The notes beneath the pieces were generated by a model. The model was not told where the DNA came from, did not search any database, and was given only the letters and a program-made list of their open reading frames with translations. Positions 17,079-26,229 of a stretch of DNA of 64,000 nucleotides are shown here, in pieces (the stretch's first letter is position 1; every line of letters starts with the position of its first letter). Position numbers and translations under genes: made by a program. Origin of the DNA: an uncultured Prevotella sp. (GTDB taxonomy: Bacteria > Bacteroidota > Bacteroidia > Bacteroidales > Bacteroidaceae); contig OMZM01000008.1 of NCBI GenBank assembly GCA_900315545.1, positions 1 through 64,000 of the forward strand, in the 5' to 3' direction.

Positions 17079-17180
17079 GCGACGGTTTTCCGTTCGTTTT
17101 CAGCCGAATAAGCCTTATGTTTCCCGCACCTGCAGGTTGAGATTCTTCCCAAAGGCTTTCGGATGTTTTGCCCGATACGT

Positions 17181-18563
17181 TTATTCAAAAGAGATAGTGC
17201 CCTGCACGGTGTCGCGCATGCTCTCGCTGCCCTTGCCCGTATCCTCGCCGGTAGCCAGTTTGCGTATGTCGTCGAGGCTCTGGCGTGTGCGCTTGAACGT
17301 CGGCGTGTTCTCTACGGCGAGTATCACATCGTCGTTGTCCAGGTCTTCAGGTCTGAACAGGAAGATGTGCGGTCTGCGCTTGTACTGTGCGCTGTTGCCC
17401 TCGCGTCCGTAGTATCGGTTTCTGCGGTCGAGACGCTCAGCCGCCTTCTCCTCCTCGCGTGCCAGTCGGTCTACCTCCTCCTGCGTATGCTTCTTCAGGT
17501 GGCTGTTCATGCCGTCCACATTCTCTATGCCGAAGCCCGTCGCGAGTATCGTAACCTTCACCTTCGGACCGAGAGTCTGGTCGAGAGCCAGACCCCACTT
17601 TATCTCGAAGTCCTCGCCAAAGCGCGCCATGAAGTCGTTGACGTCGTTCATCTCGTCCATCATCAGACTTGTCTGGTCCTTCTTCTCGCTTGAGAACGTG
17701 ATGTTCAGAAGAATCTTCTTAGAATTGAATATGTCGTTGTCGTTGAGCAGCGGTGAGTTCAGCGCGTCGTTGATAGCCTGCTTTACGCGGCCCTCGCCCT
17801 CGCCGTAGCCTGTCGACATGATGGCTACACCACCGTCTTTCAGCACCGTCTTCACGTCGTTGAAGTCGAGGTTCATCAGTCCGTGCTCGGTAATAATCTC
17901 TGCTATTGAGCGTGCAGCCACCGACAGCGTGTCGTCGGCTTTGGCAAAAGCGTCGAGCACCGTGAACTCCGGGTAAATCTGTCGCAGGCGCTCGTTGTTG
18001 ATGACGAGCAGCGCGTCGACGTGCTTCGACATCTCCTCCACGCCGTCGAGAGCCTGGTCAATCTTCTTGGGACCCTCGAAACGGAACGGAATGGTAACGA
18101 TGCCCACCGTCAGTATGTCCAGTTCCTTAGAAATGCGGGCAATCACCGGTGCAGCGCCAGTGCCCGTACCGCCGCCCATGCCGGCAGTGATGAAAGCCAT
18201 CTTCGTGCCGTCGCTCAGCATGTTCTTTATGTCGCCTATGCTCTCCTCAGCCGCCTCGCGAGCCTTGGCAGGCTTGTTGCCGGCGCCGAGACCCTCGTGT
18301 CCGAGTTGCAGATGGATAGGCACCGGACTGTCGTTAAGCGCCTGGATGTCGGTGTTGCACACGACGAAACTGACGTCGTGGATGCCTTCTCGGAACATGT
18401 GGTTTACGGCATTGCCACCGCCACCGCCTACACCTATAACCTTGATGATACTCTTGTTTTTGTCGGGCTCACCGAAGTCGAGCCGCTTGTCTGTAAAGTT
18501 TATGTTCTCGTTTCCAACTTCACCGAAGTCGAGGAAACTGTCATTTCTATCGTTATCTTGCAT
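17181..18563 (-). CDS. ftsZ: Cell division GTPase FtsZ
   Basis: Tubulin-like GTPase that forms the Z ring. The 460-residue protein has an acidic N-terminal extension of about 38 residues before the GTPase core. It shows VGGGGGNAVNHM (45-56) and the GGGTGTG signature at 130-136, and the catalytic T7 loop is NLDFNDVKTVL. The C-terminal third is a long charged linker with REEEKAAERLDRRNRYYG, then PTFKRTRQSLDDIR, probably the conserved C-terminal peptide region, and a further 24 residues. It is the last gene of the dcw cluster, 66 bases after ftsA. Confidence 0.97.
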   Translation of the reverse strand: MQDNDRNDSFLDFGEVGNENINFTDKRLDFGEPDKNKSIIKVIGVGGGGGNAVNHMFREGIHDVSFVVCNTDIQALNDSPVPIHLQLGHEGLGAGNKPAKAREAAEESIGDIKNMLSDGTKMAFITAGMGGGTGTGAAPVIARISKELDILTVGIVTIPFRFEGPKKIDQALDGVEEMSKHVDALLVINNERLRQIYPEFTVLDAFAKADDTLSVAARSIAEIITEHGLMNLDFNDVKTVLKDGGVAIMSTGYGEGEGRVKQAINDALNSPLLNDNDIFNSKKILLNITFSSEKKDQTSLMMDEMNDVNDFMARFGEDFEIKWGLALDQTLGPKVKVTILATGFGIENVDGMNSHLKKHTQEEVDRLAREEEKAAERLDRRNRYYGREGNSAQYKRRPHIFLFRPEDLDNDDVILAVENTPTFKRTRQSLDDIRKLATGEDTGKGSESMRDTVQGTISFE

Positions 18564-18629
18564 AATCCTTTGTTTTTTGTATTGATGAATAATTGGGCTT
18601 TTGTTGTCGGCACATCAGTGCGCACCGTG

Positions 18630-20096
18630 TCAGTCTACCTTGTCGGAAACAACCTGGTCGAGGAATTTCTTGATATTCTTGAAGAATTTGTTAATAGGTT
18701 TGTTCTCCCTTTTCTTCTTTTCCTCCTCTTCCTGCAATCTGCGCTCTTCCTCTTCCTCTTCTTCCCTGCGCCTGCGTTCCTCTTCTTCCTTGCGCTGCTG
18801 TTCTTCCTCAGCCTTCTTCTTCTCAGCCTCAGTCAGCACGATGCCGTCGCCTGTCTCGCCAATCTTGCGTGGCTGGCGATGTATGTCGCTGTTGCCAGCC
18901 GCAGTATTGCCGATGCCGTCGTCGAAGAGGTCGCCGTCGGGATTGATTTCCTTGCCTGCACAGTTCATGTCGCCCTTGATGAGCAATCCTAAGATGGTGT
19001 TCATCATGCAGTTGTTTGCATTGATGTCGGGGTCGTTTGAACTGACAGTCTGCGTAACAGTCTTGGCAATGCGAATCTTCTCTATGTGTGTATGGTGTCT
19101 GAAGGCACGCTCGATGTTTCTCATGTTGGCACCGCCTCCAGTGATGATGATGCCTCCGAGCAGCTTGTCGTCGTACTCCGACGGCACCTGGAACTTGACG
19201 TTCTCTATGATTTCCTGCATGCGTGCCTCTACAATCTCTACGAAACGCCTTGCCTCAATGTTCCTGTCTTGGTCGATAGGTATGGTCTGTCCGTTGTCGA
19301 TGTCGTTGTTCTCAGTCCATGCAGAAGCATATTCCAGCTTCAGACGCTCGGCATTGCTCTCCTCCATTTGCAGTGCCGCAATGTCTTTAGTGATGTTGTT
19401 TCCGCCGAGAGGGATGACAGCAAGATGGCGCAAGATGTTTTTGTAGTACACCGACACCGTCGTGGTGTCTGCTCCCAAGTCAACGAGCATACATCCGGCA
19501 CGCTTCTCAGCCTCTGTCAGCACGTTGTCTGCAAGCATCAGCGGTGCCAGCAGCATGTCGGCAATAGGTATGCCTGCCGTCTCGAAACACTTGTTGAGGT
19601 TCTTGTAGAAAGCCTTTCTCCAAAGAATATTCAGTATGTTGCCCTCCAGTCGTGAGCATGGTATTCCCACAGGGTCGAGCTGGAACTGTGTGCCGACCTT
19701 GTACTCCTGTGTTGCAGCATACAGAATTTCCTGGTCAGGGTAAGCCATAGTGCGGTTGGCATCCATCAGTTCGTCGACCATCTGCTGCGTAACGACTTCC
19801 TCAGTCTGCAGCTCCTTGACAATGACGTTCTTTACACTTCTGATAGATTGTCCGCCTACTCCGACATAAACATGCGTGATGTCGGTGCGCAGTTGCGTAC
19901 GCAGGCGTTTCACAATATTCGTCAGACAAGCGCATGTCTTGTCGATGTTGTAAATCACTCCCTTGCGTATGCACTGTGTAGAATCTTCCTTCACAACGGC
20001 AAGCACGCTGATGCTTCCGTCCAAATTTTTCCGTCCGGCAATACCGGTAATCTTCGATGAGCCTAATTCGATGGCTACTACAAATTCTTTTGCCAT
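18630..20096 (-). CDS. ftsA: Cell division protein FtsA with long charged C-terminal helix
   Basis: Actin-like ATPase that anchors FtsZ to the inner membrane. The ATG at 20096 (MAKEFVVAIELGSSKITG) gives 488 residues; the longer frame overlaps ftsQ. Phosphate loops are VAIELGSSKITG and LVDLGADTTTVSVY; the adenosine motif is GGIIITGGGANM. From about 423 to 464 the sequence is almost only Glu, Lys, Arg and Gln, predicted to be a single charged helix. After it comes an amphipathic segment INKFFKNIKKFLDQVV (about 468-483) that should be the membrane-targeting helix. The start is 4 bases after ftsQ. Confidence 0.96.
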   Translation of the reverse strand: MAKEFVVAIELGSSKITGIAGRKNLDGSISVLAVVKEDSTQCIRKGVIYNIDKTCACLTNIVKRLRTQLRTDITHVYVGVGGQSIRSVKNVIVKELQTEEVVTQQMVDELMDANRTMAYPDQEILYAATQEYKVGTQFQLDPVGIPCSRLEGNILNILWRKAFYKNLNKCFETAGIPIADMLLAPLMLADNVLTEAEKRAGCMLVDLGADTTTVSVYYKNILRHLAVIPLGGNNITKDIAALQMEESNAERLKLEYASAWTENNDIDNGQTIPIDQDRNIEARRFVEIVEARMQEIIENVKFQVPSEYDDKLLGGIIITGGGANMRNIERAFRHHTHIEKIRIAKTVTQTVSSNDPDINANNCMMNTILGLLIKGDMNCAGKEINPDGDLFDDGIGNTAAGNSDIHRQPRKIGETGDGIVLTEAEKKKAEEEQQRKEEEERRRREEEEEEERRLQEEEEKKKRENKPINKFFKNIKKFLDQVVSDKVD

Positions 20097-20100
20097 AAGC

Positions 20101-21027
20101 TTATATTGTTTTTTGTTGTTTCTGACCATTTTGCTGATTATCAGCAGGAGTCTTGGTTTGGTTTATTGTGCTGTCTTTGCTTACAGAGTCTGCTTCGTTG
20201 TAAATCTGAGTCTTCGGCTGATACTCGTCGTTGTCGAACTCTGCATTGCGCTTGCAGATGATCTGATTGTCGAACTCCATGTTGATATAGTTATATCTGT
20301 TCCAGCCTATCTGCGACAAGCCATATTTGTAGAACTTCTCCAGCCTTTTCAGTTTGAACGCCAGAAACTCGTCGATTTCCTTGTTCCTGCGCTGCTTGTC
20401 GGCAGACTTCGGCAGATTGCCCAGCAACACAATGTGGTCTCCGACACGCGGCACCAGCTCTACAGACAGGTCTGGCAGGATGTTTATCTGCTCTATCTGA
20501 TTTCTCCATAAGTCGTCCTGCATGATGTAAAGAGCAAGAGGCGTGATATAGTTCTGCGCATACGACTTGCTGATGTTGCCAGTAGCGATAATCAGGTCTG
20601 ACGTATATTTGGAGTTAGGCATTATGCCTCCCTTGTCGTCTATGTAGTAGTCGTTGCCGTTGGCACTTTTTATCCGTATCAGCGGTGTGCGCTGCGTTAT
20701 GTCTATGTGCACCTGTCCGCCTTCGGTCTTGTAGCACTGCGCAGTGTTGACGAATGGAGTTACCTTCAGCAGGTCTTCTATCTGTCGTGGATTTATCCTC
20801 GACATGGGCTTCGTCTTGGGGTAGAGTCCCTTGTCGATGAGAATCTGCTTTATCTCGTTTGGCGACAGAAAGCCGTTCGTGTTTTCGTCGGAAATGTTTA
20901 TTACCACTTCCTCGCACGTCTGTCCGCTGTCCTTCGGCGTGTTGAAGGCAGTGATGGCAAGCAGCAGATACACGGCAAGCACAGTGTCGAGCAGAATCAG
21001 CGATATTTTCCTCCAGTTTTTCTTCAT
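20101..21027 (-). CDS. ftsQ: Cell division protein FtsQ
   Basis: A 308-residue bitopic protein with a short cytoplasmic tail, one transmembrane segment (SLILLDTVLAVYLLLAITAF, about 9-28), and a periplasmic POTRA-like domain with FLSPNEIKQILIDKGLYPKT. The FtsQ segment VDITQRTPLIRI is represented by HIDITQRTPLIRI. The tail after about 265 is polar. It connects early and late divisome proteins. The position between murC and ftsA agrees with the assignment, which is otherwise based on weak sequence signals typical of this family. Confidence 0.92.
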   Translation of the reverse strand: MKKNWRKISLILLDTVLAVYLLLAITAFNTPKDSGQTCEEVVINISDENTNGFLSPNEIKQILIDKGLYPKTKPMSRINPRQIEDLLKVTPFVNTAQCYKTEGGQVHIDITQRTPLIRIKSANGNDYYIDDKGGIMPNSKYTSDLIIATGNISKSYAQNYITPLALYIMQDDLWRNQIEQINILPDLSVELVPRVGDHIVLLGNLPKSADKQRRNKEIDEFLAFKLKRLEKFYKYGLSQIGWNRYNYINMEFDNQIICKRNAEFDNDEYQPKTQIYNEADSVSKDSTINQTKTPADNQQNGQKQQKTI

Positions 21028-21037
21028 TATAGTTATG

Positions 21038-22432
21038 TCATGCTTTATCGTTGTTGTTGAGCCTTTCAGCCAGAATGTCTTTTATCTGCGGCATCTTCAT
21101 GTCTAAGTCGCCGGCTCCCAGAATGACGAGCACGTCGAAGTCGCGGCTCTTCACCAGGTCGATGACGTCGTCGAGATTGATAAGCTGTTTCTTTATGTCA
21201 TTGCGCAGACAGTCGTATATCAGTTTCGACGAAACACCCTCGATAGGCTCCTCGCGGGCAGGGTAGATATCGGTAAGTATAACCTCGTCGAGCACATTGA
21301 GTGCTTCGGCAAACTCGCGGTAGAAATCCTTAGTGCGGCTGTAAAGATGCGGCTGGAAAATCACGGTTATCTTGCGGTCGTGATAAACCTGTCTCAGGCT
21401 TCTGGCACTCTCCAGAATTTCTTTTGGATGATGGGCGTAGTCGCTTATCAGAACAAGTTTGTCGGTCTTTATCTTGAAGTCGAAACGACGCTCAGCACCC
21501 TGAAATGTCTTCATGCCATACCGCAATTCTTCTTCGTTGCAACCTGCCAACTGTGCCATAGCCATAGCAGCCACACCGTTCTCTACATTGATAGGTATAG
21601 GCAAGCCAAGCTCAACGTCCTTAATTGACTGTATGGGCGAAACGAAATCGAATGTTATTTCGCCGTTTTCAATGCGTATGTTGTCAGCATGGAAATCTCC
21701 TTCGCCGATGCCGTAGTCGTAGACTTTCACACCTTCAGCCACGTCTGGCTTCAGTTCGATGCCCTTACGTATTATCAGTGTTCCCTCAGGACGGATGAGA
21801 CTGGAGTAGTGTCTGAAACTTTCAAGATAGGCTTCCTTTGTTCCGTATATGTCGAGGTGGTCGGGGTCGGTGGATGTTATGACCGAGATGTATGGTCGCA
21901 GCCAGTGGAAAGAGCGGTCGTATTCATCGGCTTCGATAACGACATATTCGCTTTCCGACAGGATGTAGTTTGTTCCATAGTTCTTGGAAATACCACCGAG
22001 AAAGGCATTGCAGTCGACGTGGCTCTGATGCAGCAGGTGTGCGCACATGGTGGAAGTGGTGGTCTTGCCATGCGTGCCTGCAACGCAGAGAGCCTTGTAA
22101 GCCTCAGTCAAGCGCCCGAGTACCTGAGCGCGCTTCTCAATGTTGAAACCTTCGCGACGGAAGTATTGCAGCTCAGCATGTTCTGCGGGAACGGCAGGAG
22201 TGTAGATGACGAGAGTGGACTCCCGCTTGCGGCATGCTCTCGGAATGGCATCCACGTCCTCTTCATAGTGCAGGAGCATGCCCTCTTTCTCCAAGTGTGC
22301 TGTCAGCTCGGTAGGGGTCTTGTCGTAGCCAGCCACTACCATTCCCTTGTGCATGAAATAGCGGGCAATGGCACTCATGCCGATACCGCCGGCGCCAATG
22401 AAATATACCGCCTTTATGTCTTTTAGTTTCAT
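21038..22432 (-). CDS. murC: UDP-N-acetylmuramate--L-alanine ligase
   Basis: Adds L-alanine to UDP-MurNAc, the first amino-acid step of peptidoglycan precursor synthesis. The 464-residue protein has the N-terminal Rossmann loop FIGAGGIGMSAIARYF, the ATP loop CVAGTHGKTTTSTM, VIEADEYDRSF and DPDHLDIYG. The C-terminal ligase domain contains SDYAHHPKEI and FQPHLYSRTKDF. It starts 29 bases after murG and ends 10 bases before ftsQ. Confidence 0.96.
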   Translation of the reverse strand: MKLKDIKAVYFIGAGGIGMSAIARYFMHKGMVVAGYDKTPTELTAHLEKEGMLLHYEEDVDAIPRACRKRESTLVIYTPAVPAEHAELQYFRREGFNIEKRAQVLGRLTEAYKALCVAGTHGKTTTSTMCAHLLHQSHVDCNAFLGGISKNYGTNYILSESEYVVIEADEYDRSFHWLRPYISVITSTDPDHLDIYGTKEAYLESFRHYSSLIRPEGTLIIRKGIELKPDVAEGVKVYDYGIGEGDFHADNIRIENGEITFDFVSPIQSIKDVELGLPIPINVENGVAAMAMAQLAGCNEEELRYGMKTFQGAERRFDFKIKTDKLVLISDYAHHPKEILESARSLRQVYHDRKITVIFQPHLYSRTKDFYREFAEALNVLDEVILTDIYPAREEPIEGVSSKLIYDCLRNDIKKQLINLDDVIDLVKSRDFDVLVILGAGDLDMKMPQIKDILAERLNNNDKA

Positions 22433-22461
22433 TATCTAAATCTTGTTCTTAATTGTTTCTT

Positions 22462-23571
22462 TTATCTTGTTGCCATTTTAATTACTTCGTCTGCAATGAT
22501 GTCGGCAGAATTAGGCAAAGCCATTTTCAGAATGTTGCTGCTCAACTCAGCCAGCTTGTCTTCGTTGCGGACAGTCTCAAATGCCAGGTCCAGCAACTTG
22601 TCTGTTGCACAGCAGTCCTTAACCATAAGTGCTGCGTTGTTGTTAGCCAGAGCCATAGCATTCTTTGTCTGGTGATCTTCTGCCACGTTTGGACTCGGAA
22701 CCAAAATGACAGGTTTCCCTATCAGGCAAAATTCGCTGATGGAACTTGCACCTGCACGGCTTACGACCAAGTCGGCAGCCTTGTAGGCAGTGCCCATATC
22801 GCTGATGAAGTCGACGACTTTCAGGTTTGGTATGTTCTTATGTTCCGACAGTTTCTTCTTTATGTCGTCGAAATAGTAGCTACCTGTCTGCAGCATAACC
22901 TGTATGTCGCTGTTCTCTATTCTGTCGAGATGCTGCATGATGCTCTCGTTTATCGTTCTTGCACCCAGACTGCCTCCTACAAGAAGAATCAGTGGCTTGC
23001 TTTCGTCGAAACCAAGTGCTCTTATTGCATCTTCACGCGAAATGTCGGTATCCAGCAACGACTGTCTGACAGGATTGCCGGTGAGCATTATCTTTTCTTT
23101 CGGGAAGAAACGCTCCATGCCTTCGTATGCCACGCAGATGCGCTCAGCTTTCTTGGCAAGCAGCTTGTTGGTTACGCCTGCATAACTGTTTTGCTCTTGT
23201 ATCAGACACGGTATTCCCATAGATGCGGCAATGTTGAGTGTTGGACCGCTGGCATATCCGCCCACACCTACGGCTGCCATAGGGCGAAATTCCTTTAAGA
23301 ATTGTTTTGCTATGCGTTGGCTTTTCCATATCTTGAAAAGCACAGATATGTTTTTCAGCAAGTTCTTGCGGTCGAATCCGCAGATGGGAAGACCTAGAAT
23401 TTCGTAGCCAGCAGCAGGCACTCGCTTCATCTCCATTCTGCCTAATGCTCCCACGAAGCGAATATCAGCATCCGGACGCTTGTTCCTGATAGCATTGGCT
23501 ATCGACACGGCTGGAAATATATGTCCGCCTGTGCCACCTCCACTTATTACAATTCTTAGTTTATCTGTCAT
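22462..23571 (-). CDS. murG: Undecaprenyldiphospho-muramoylpentapeptide beta-N-acetylglucosaminyltransferase
   Basis: Transfers GlcNAc to lipid I to make lipid II on the inner face of the membrane. The 369-residue GT28 protein has the N-terminal glycine loop ISGGGTGGHIFPAVSIA, GVGGYASGP, IPCLIQEQNSYAG and GGSLGARTINE. The donor-binding C-terminal signature is VVSRAGASSISEFCLIGKPVILVPSP. It is in its usual place between ftsW and murC. Confidence 0.96.
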   Translation of the reverse strand: MTDKLRIVISGGGTGGHIFPAVSIANAIRNKRPDADIRFVGALGRMEMKRVPAAGYEILGLPICGFDRKNLLKNISVLFKIWKSQRIAKQFLKEFRPMAAVGVGGYASGPTLNIAASMGIPCLIQEQNSYAGVTNKLLAKKAERICVAYEGMERFFPKEKIMLTGNPVRQSLLDTDISREDAIRALGFDESKPLILLVGGSLGARTINESIMQHLDRIENSDIQVMLQTGSYYFDDIKKKLSEHKNIPNLKVVDFISDMGTAYKAADLVVSRAGASSISEFCLIGKPVILVPSPNVAEDHQTKNAMALANNNAALMVKDCCATDKLLDLAFETVRNEDKLAELSSNILKMALPNSADIIADEVIKMATR

Positions 23572-23592
23572 GATATGTTTCTTATGTTTTAT

Positions 23593-24837
23593 TTATGTAG
23601 TTATTGTTTCGGTTTCATTCTTTTTCTTCGCCCAGAGACTTACACTGAGAATGGCACCTATATACATGCAGTTTATTATTGTTGACGTTCCTCCCCTGCT
23701 TATGAGTGGCAATGGCTGACCAGTTATAGGCGCAAGACCAACGGCAACCATCATGTTGAACATTGCCTGTGCCGCAAGCAGCAGTGCCAGCCCCATGGCA
23801 AGTAGTGCGGGGAAGGAATTCTCGCACCTGTTGGCTATGCGACCTGTCCTGAACAGTAGAATTACATACAACAGTGCAACGAATATTCCGCCTATTATTC
23901 CCATTTCCTCTATTATGATGGCATATATGAAGTCTGAATATGCCTGTGGCAGGAAGTCGCGCTCTACGGAGTTGCCCGGTCCGCGTCCCACTGCGTTTGA
24001 AGATGCAATAGCTATGTTTGAGTGTCCCTCCTGAGAATTTTTGTTTAAGTCGAACTTCTCTGGCGCTACACCCTCTTTGTCCAAGAAATTGAACATCCTG
24101 CTTCGCCATGTAGCTGCACGGTGGAATATGCTGCGCTTGTTAGATTTTTCCACTACTTCGGTCTTGTCTGTCATTGTCGTTTCAGATGCCACTTGCTCTT
24201 TATCGTTGGATGCGAGAAAGAGGACGGTGGCAATGACAATAACGATAAACAGTGCAAAGAAACCTAATAGCTTGCCCATCTGTACCATAGGCACCCTGCC
24301 AATAAACATCATCAGCACGATAACTCCGGTGAGCAAAGCGGCGGTGGATAGGTTCTCAATACCTATCAGTAGGATAAATCCTCCGCATAGGAACAGTATA
24401 TAGCTCATAGCCTTGCGGTCGGCTCCATGTTCTGTCTGCATGGCACTGAGTATCTGAGCCACAGCAAGAATAAGAGAACCTTTGGCAATCTCTGAGGGCT
24501 GGAACTGTATCAGCCCTAAGTTAATCCATCGGCTTCCGTCGTTGACGGCATGTCCGGGCAGAAGTACCCATAGAAGGAAGACGATAGATAAGATAAGTAG
24601 GAACGGTGTTATTATTTTATAATATTGACAACGAACATTCATAACAATTATCGTACACACGATGCCAATAGCAAAGATGACACAGTGCTTGATGATAGGA
24701 CCCCAGTAGCTCTGTCCCTTATATGTCAGCGAACTTGAAGCACTGAATACTTCTATTATAGAGATGATACACAGGAAAAAGAACACCATCCATATAACCT
24801 TGTCGCCTTTAAATATGTTATTCAGTTTTTTGTTCAT
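23593..24837 (-). CDS. ftsW: Peptidoglycan glycosyltransferase FtsW (SEDS family)
   Basis: Polymerises lipid II into glycan at the septum together with FtsI. The 414-residue protein has about ten hydrophobic segments. Typical SEDS elements include PGHAVNDGSRWINLGLIQFQPSEIAK, YSDFIYAIIIEEMGIIGG and PLISRGGTSTI near the C-terminus. A periplasmic loop between the middle segments is enlarged (about residues 210-265, rich in charged residues). It lies 43 bases after murD and 21 before murG. Confidence 0.95.
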   Translation of the reverse strand: MNKKLNNIFKGDKVIWMVFFFLCIISIIEVFSASSSLTYKGQSYWGPIIKHCVIFAIGIVCTIIVMNVRCQYYKIITPFLLILSIVFLLWVLLPGHAVNDGSRWINLGLIQFQPSEIAKGSLILAVAQILSAMQTEHGADRKAMSYILFLCGGFILLIGIENLSTAALLTGVIVLMMFIGRVPMVQMGKLLGFFALFIVIVIATVLFLASNDKEQVASETTMTDKTEVVEKSNKRSIFHRAATWRSRMFNFLDKEGVAPEKFDLNKNSQEGHSNIAIASSNAVGRGPGNSVERDFLPQAYSDFIYAIIIEEMGIIGGIFVALLYVILLFRTGRIANRCENSFPALLAMGLALLLAAQAMFNMMVAVGLAPITGQPLPLISRGGTSTIINCMYIGAILSVSLWAKKKNETETITT

Positions 24838-24880
24838 TGTTTGTCTGTTCCGTATGTTGTCCGTTTATCAGTTTCAATAT

Positions 24881-26212
24881 TTAAAGATTGCGTGCCAGTG
24901 TTTTAAACTGTTCTCCTCTGTCTTCCATGTTCTTGAATAGGTCGAATGACGCGCAGCACGGACTGAGCAACACGGTATCGCCCGGTTGTGCCAGTTCATA
25001 GCATGTGTTGACGCAGTCTTTCATGTTGTTGGTGTCGCGTGTTGTTATTCCTATGCCGTCGAAGAAGTTGTGCAACTTCGTGTTGTCGGCACCGAGATAT
25101 ACAATGGCACGACATTTCTTCTGTACCAGCTCGCGTATTGGCTCATAGTCGTTGCCTTTGTCTTTTCCACCGATGATAAGTATGACGGGTGTCGTCATGC
25201 TTTCCAATGCATACCAGCATGCATCTACGTTTGTCGCCTTGCTGTCGTTGATGAAAGTAACGCCGCCTACGGTTGTAACCTTTTCGAGACGATGTTCCAC
25301 ACCAGGGAAGTCGCTGAGGGCTTTCCTTATGTCATCTTTGCTTATGCCTGCTATGTTTGCCGTGATTCCTGCTGCAAGCGAGTTGTAGATGTTGTGTTTT
25401 CCTGTAAGGCTCAGGGATTCCTGCTCCATGTTGAATGGTGTAGGATATTCTATTTTGTATTGTCCCTCCTCTATATAACCTATTACGCCGTTCTTCTTTA
25501 TTTCTGCAAATGGGCATGTAGCGGCAGCAATGTTATATTTCTGCAGTTCTTTTTTTATTATCGGATCGTCTGCCCAGTATATGAAAGCATCGTCAGCCGT
25601 CTGGTTTTGCAGTATGCGCATCTTGGCGTCCACATAGTTCTGCATTTCGCCGCCATAACGGTCGAGATGGTCTGGAGTAATATTCAGCAACACAGCTATG
25701 TTTGCCCTGAAATCATACATGTTGTCCAGTTGGAACGAACTAAGTTCTATTATATAGTATTCGTGTGGTTCTTCAGCCACCTGAAGAGCCAGCGAATGCC
25801 CTATGTTGCCAGCCAGTCCGGCGTCGTAGCCAGCCTGACGGAAGATGTGATAGATAAGCGATGTTGTCGTTGTTTTGCCGTTAGAGCCGGTAATACATAT
25901 CATCTTTGAGTCCGTATACCTGCCTGCAAATTCTATTTCGCTAATAATTGGAATGTTGCGTTCCATCGCCTTAACAATCATGGGCGCATCATCTGGAATG
26001 CCGGGGCTTTTTATTATCTCGTCAGCATCCAGTATCTGCTCTTGCGTATGTTTGCCTTCTTCCCATGCAATGTTGCGGTCGTCAAGCATTTTCTTGTAGC
26101 GTTCCTTGATGGTTCCCATGTCTGATACAAACACGTTGAAACCTTCTTTTTTTGCCAATACGGCGGCACCTGCACCGCTCTCTGCTGCTCCAAGTATCAC
26201 TATCTTCTTCAT
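24881..26212 (-). CDS. murD: UDP-N-acetylmuramoylalanine--D-glutamate ligase
   Basis: Adds D-glutamate to UDP-MurNAc-L-Ala. The 443-residue protein has the N-terminal GAAESGAGAAVLAKKEG loop, the ATP loop CITGSNGKTTTTSLIYHI, a DNMYDFRANIAVLLNITPDHLDRYG segment and INDSKATNVDACWYAL in the C-terminal half, followed by IIGGKDKGNDY. The end LSPCCASFDLFKNMEDRG is typical of MurD. It is 17 bases after mraY. Confidence 0.96.
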   Translation of the reverse strand: MKKIVILGAAESGAGAAVLAKKEGFNVFVSDMGTIKERYKKMLDDRNIAWEEGKHTQEQILDADEIIKSPGIPDDAPMIVKAMERNIPIISEIEFAGRYTDSKMICITGSNGKTTTTSLIYHIFRQAGYDAGLAGNIGHSLALQVAEEPHEYYIIELSSFQLDNMYDFRANIAVLLNITPDHLDRYGGEMQNYVDAKMRILQNQTADDAFIYWADDPIIKKELQKYNIAAATCPFAEIKKNGVIGYIEEGQYKIEYPTPFNMEQESLSLTGKHNIYNSLAAGITANIAGISKDDIRKALSDFPGVEHRLEKVTTVGGVTFINDSKATNVDACWYALESMTTPVILIIGGKDKGNDYEPIRELVQKKCRAIVYLGADNTKLHNFFDGIGITTRDTNNMKDCVNTCYELAQPGDTVLLSPCCASFDLFKNMEDRGEQFKTLARNL

Positions 26213-26229
26213 CGTCGTATGTATGTTTT

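Noticed and set aside
16857-17111. 84-codon plus-strand frame upstream of fldA
   Set aside because: It crosses the 22-bp repeat array and a hairpin; no protein family or start signal.
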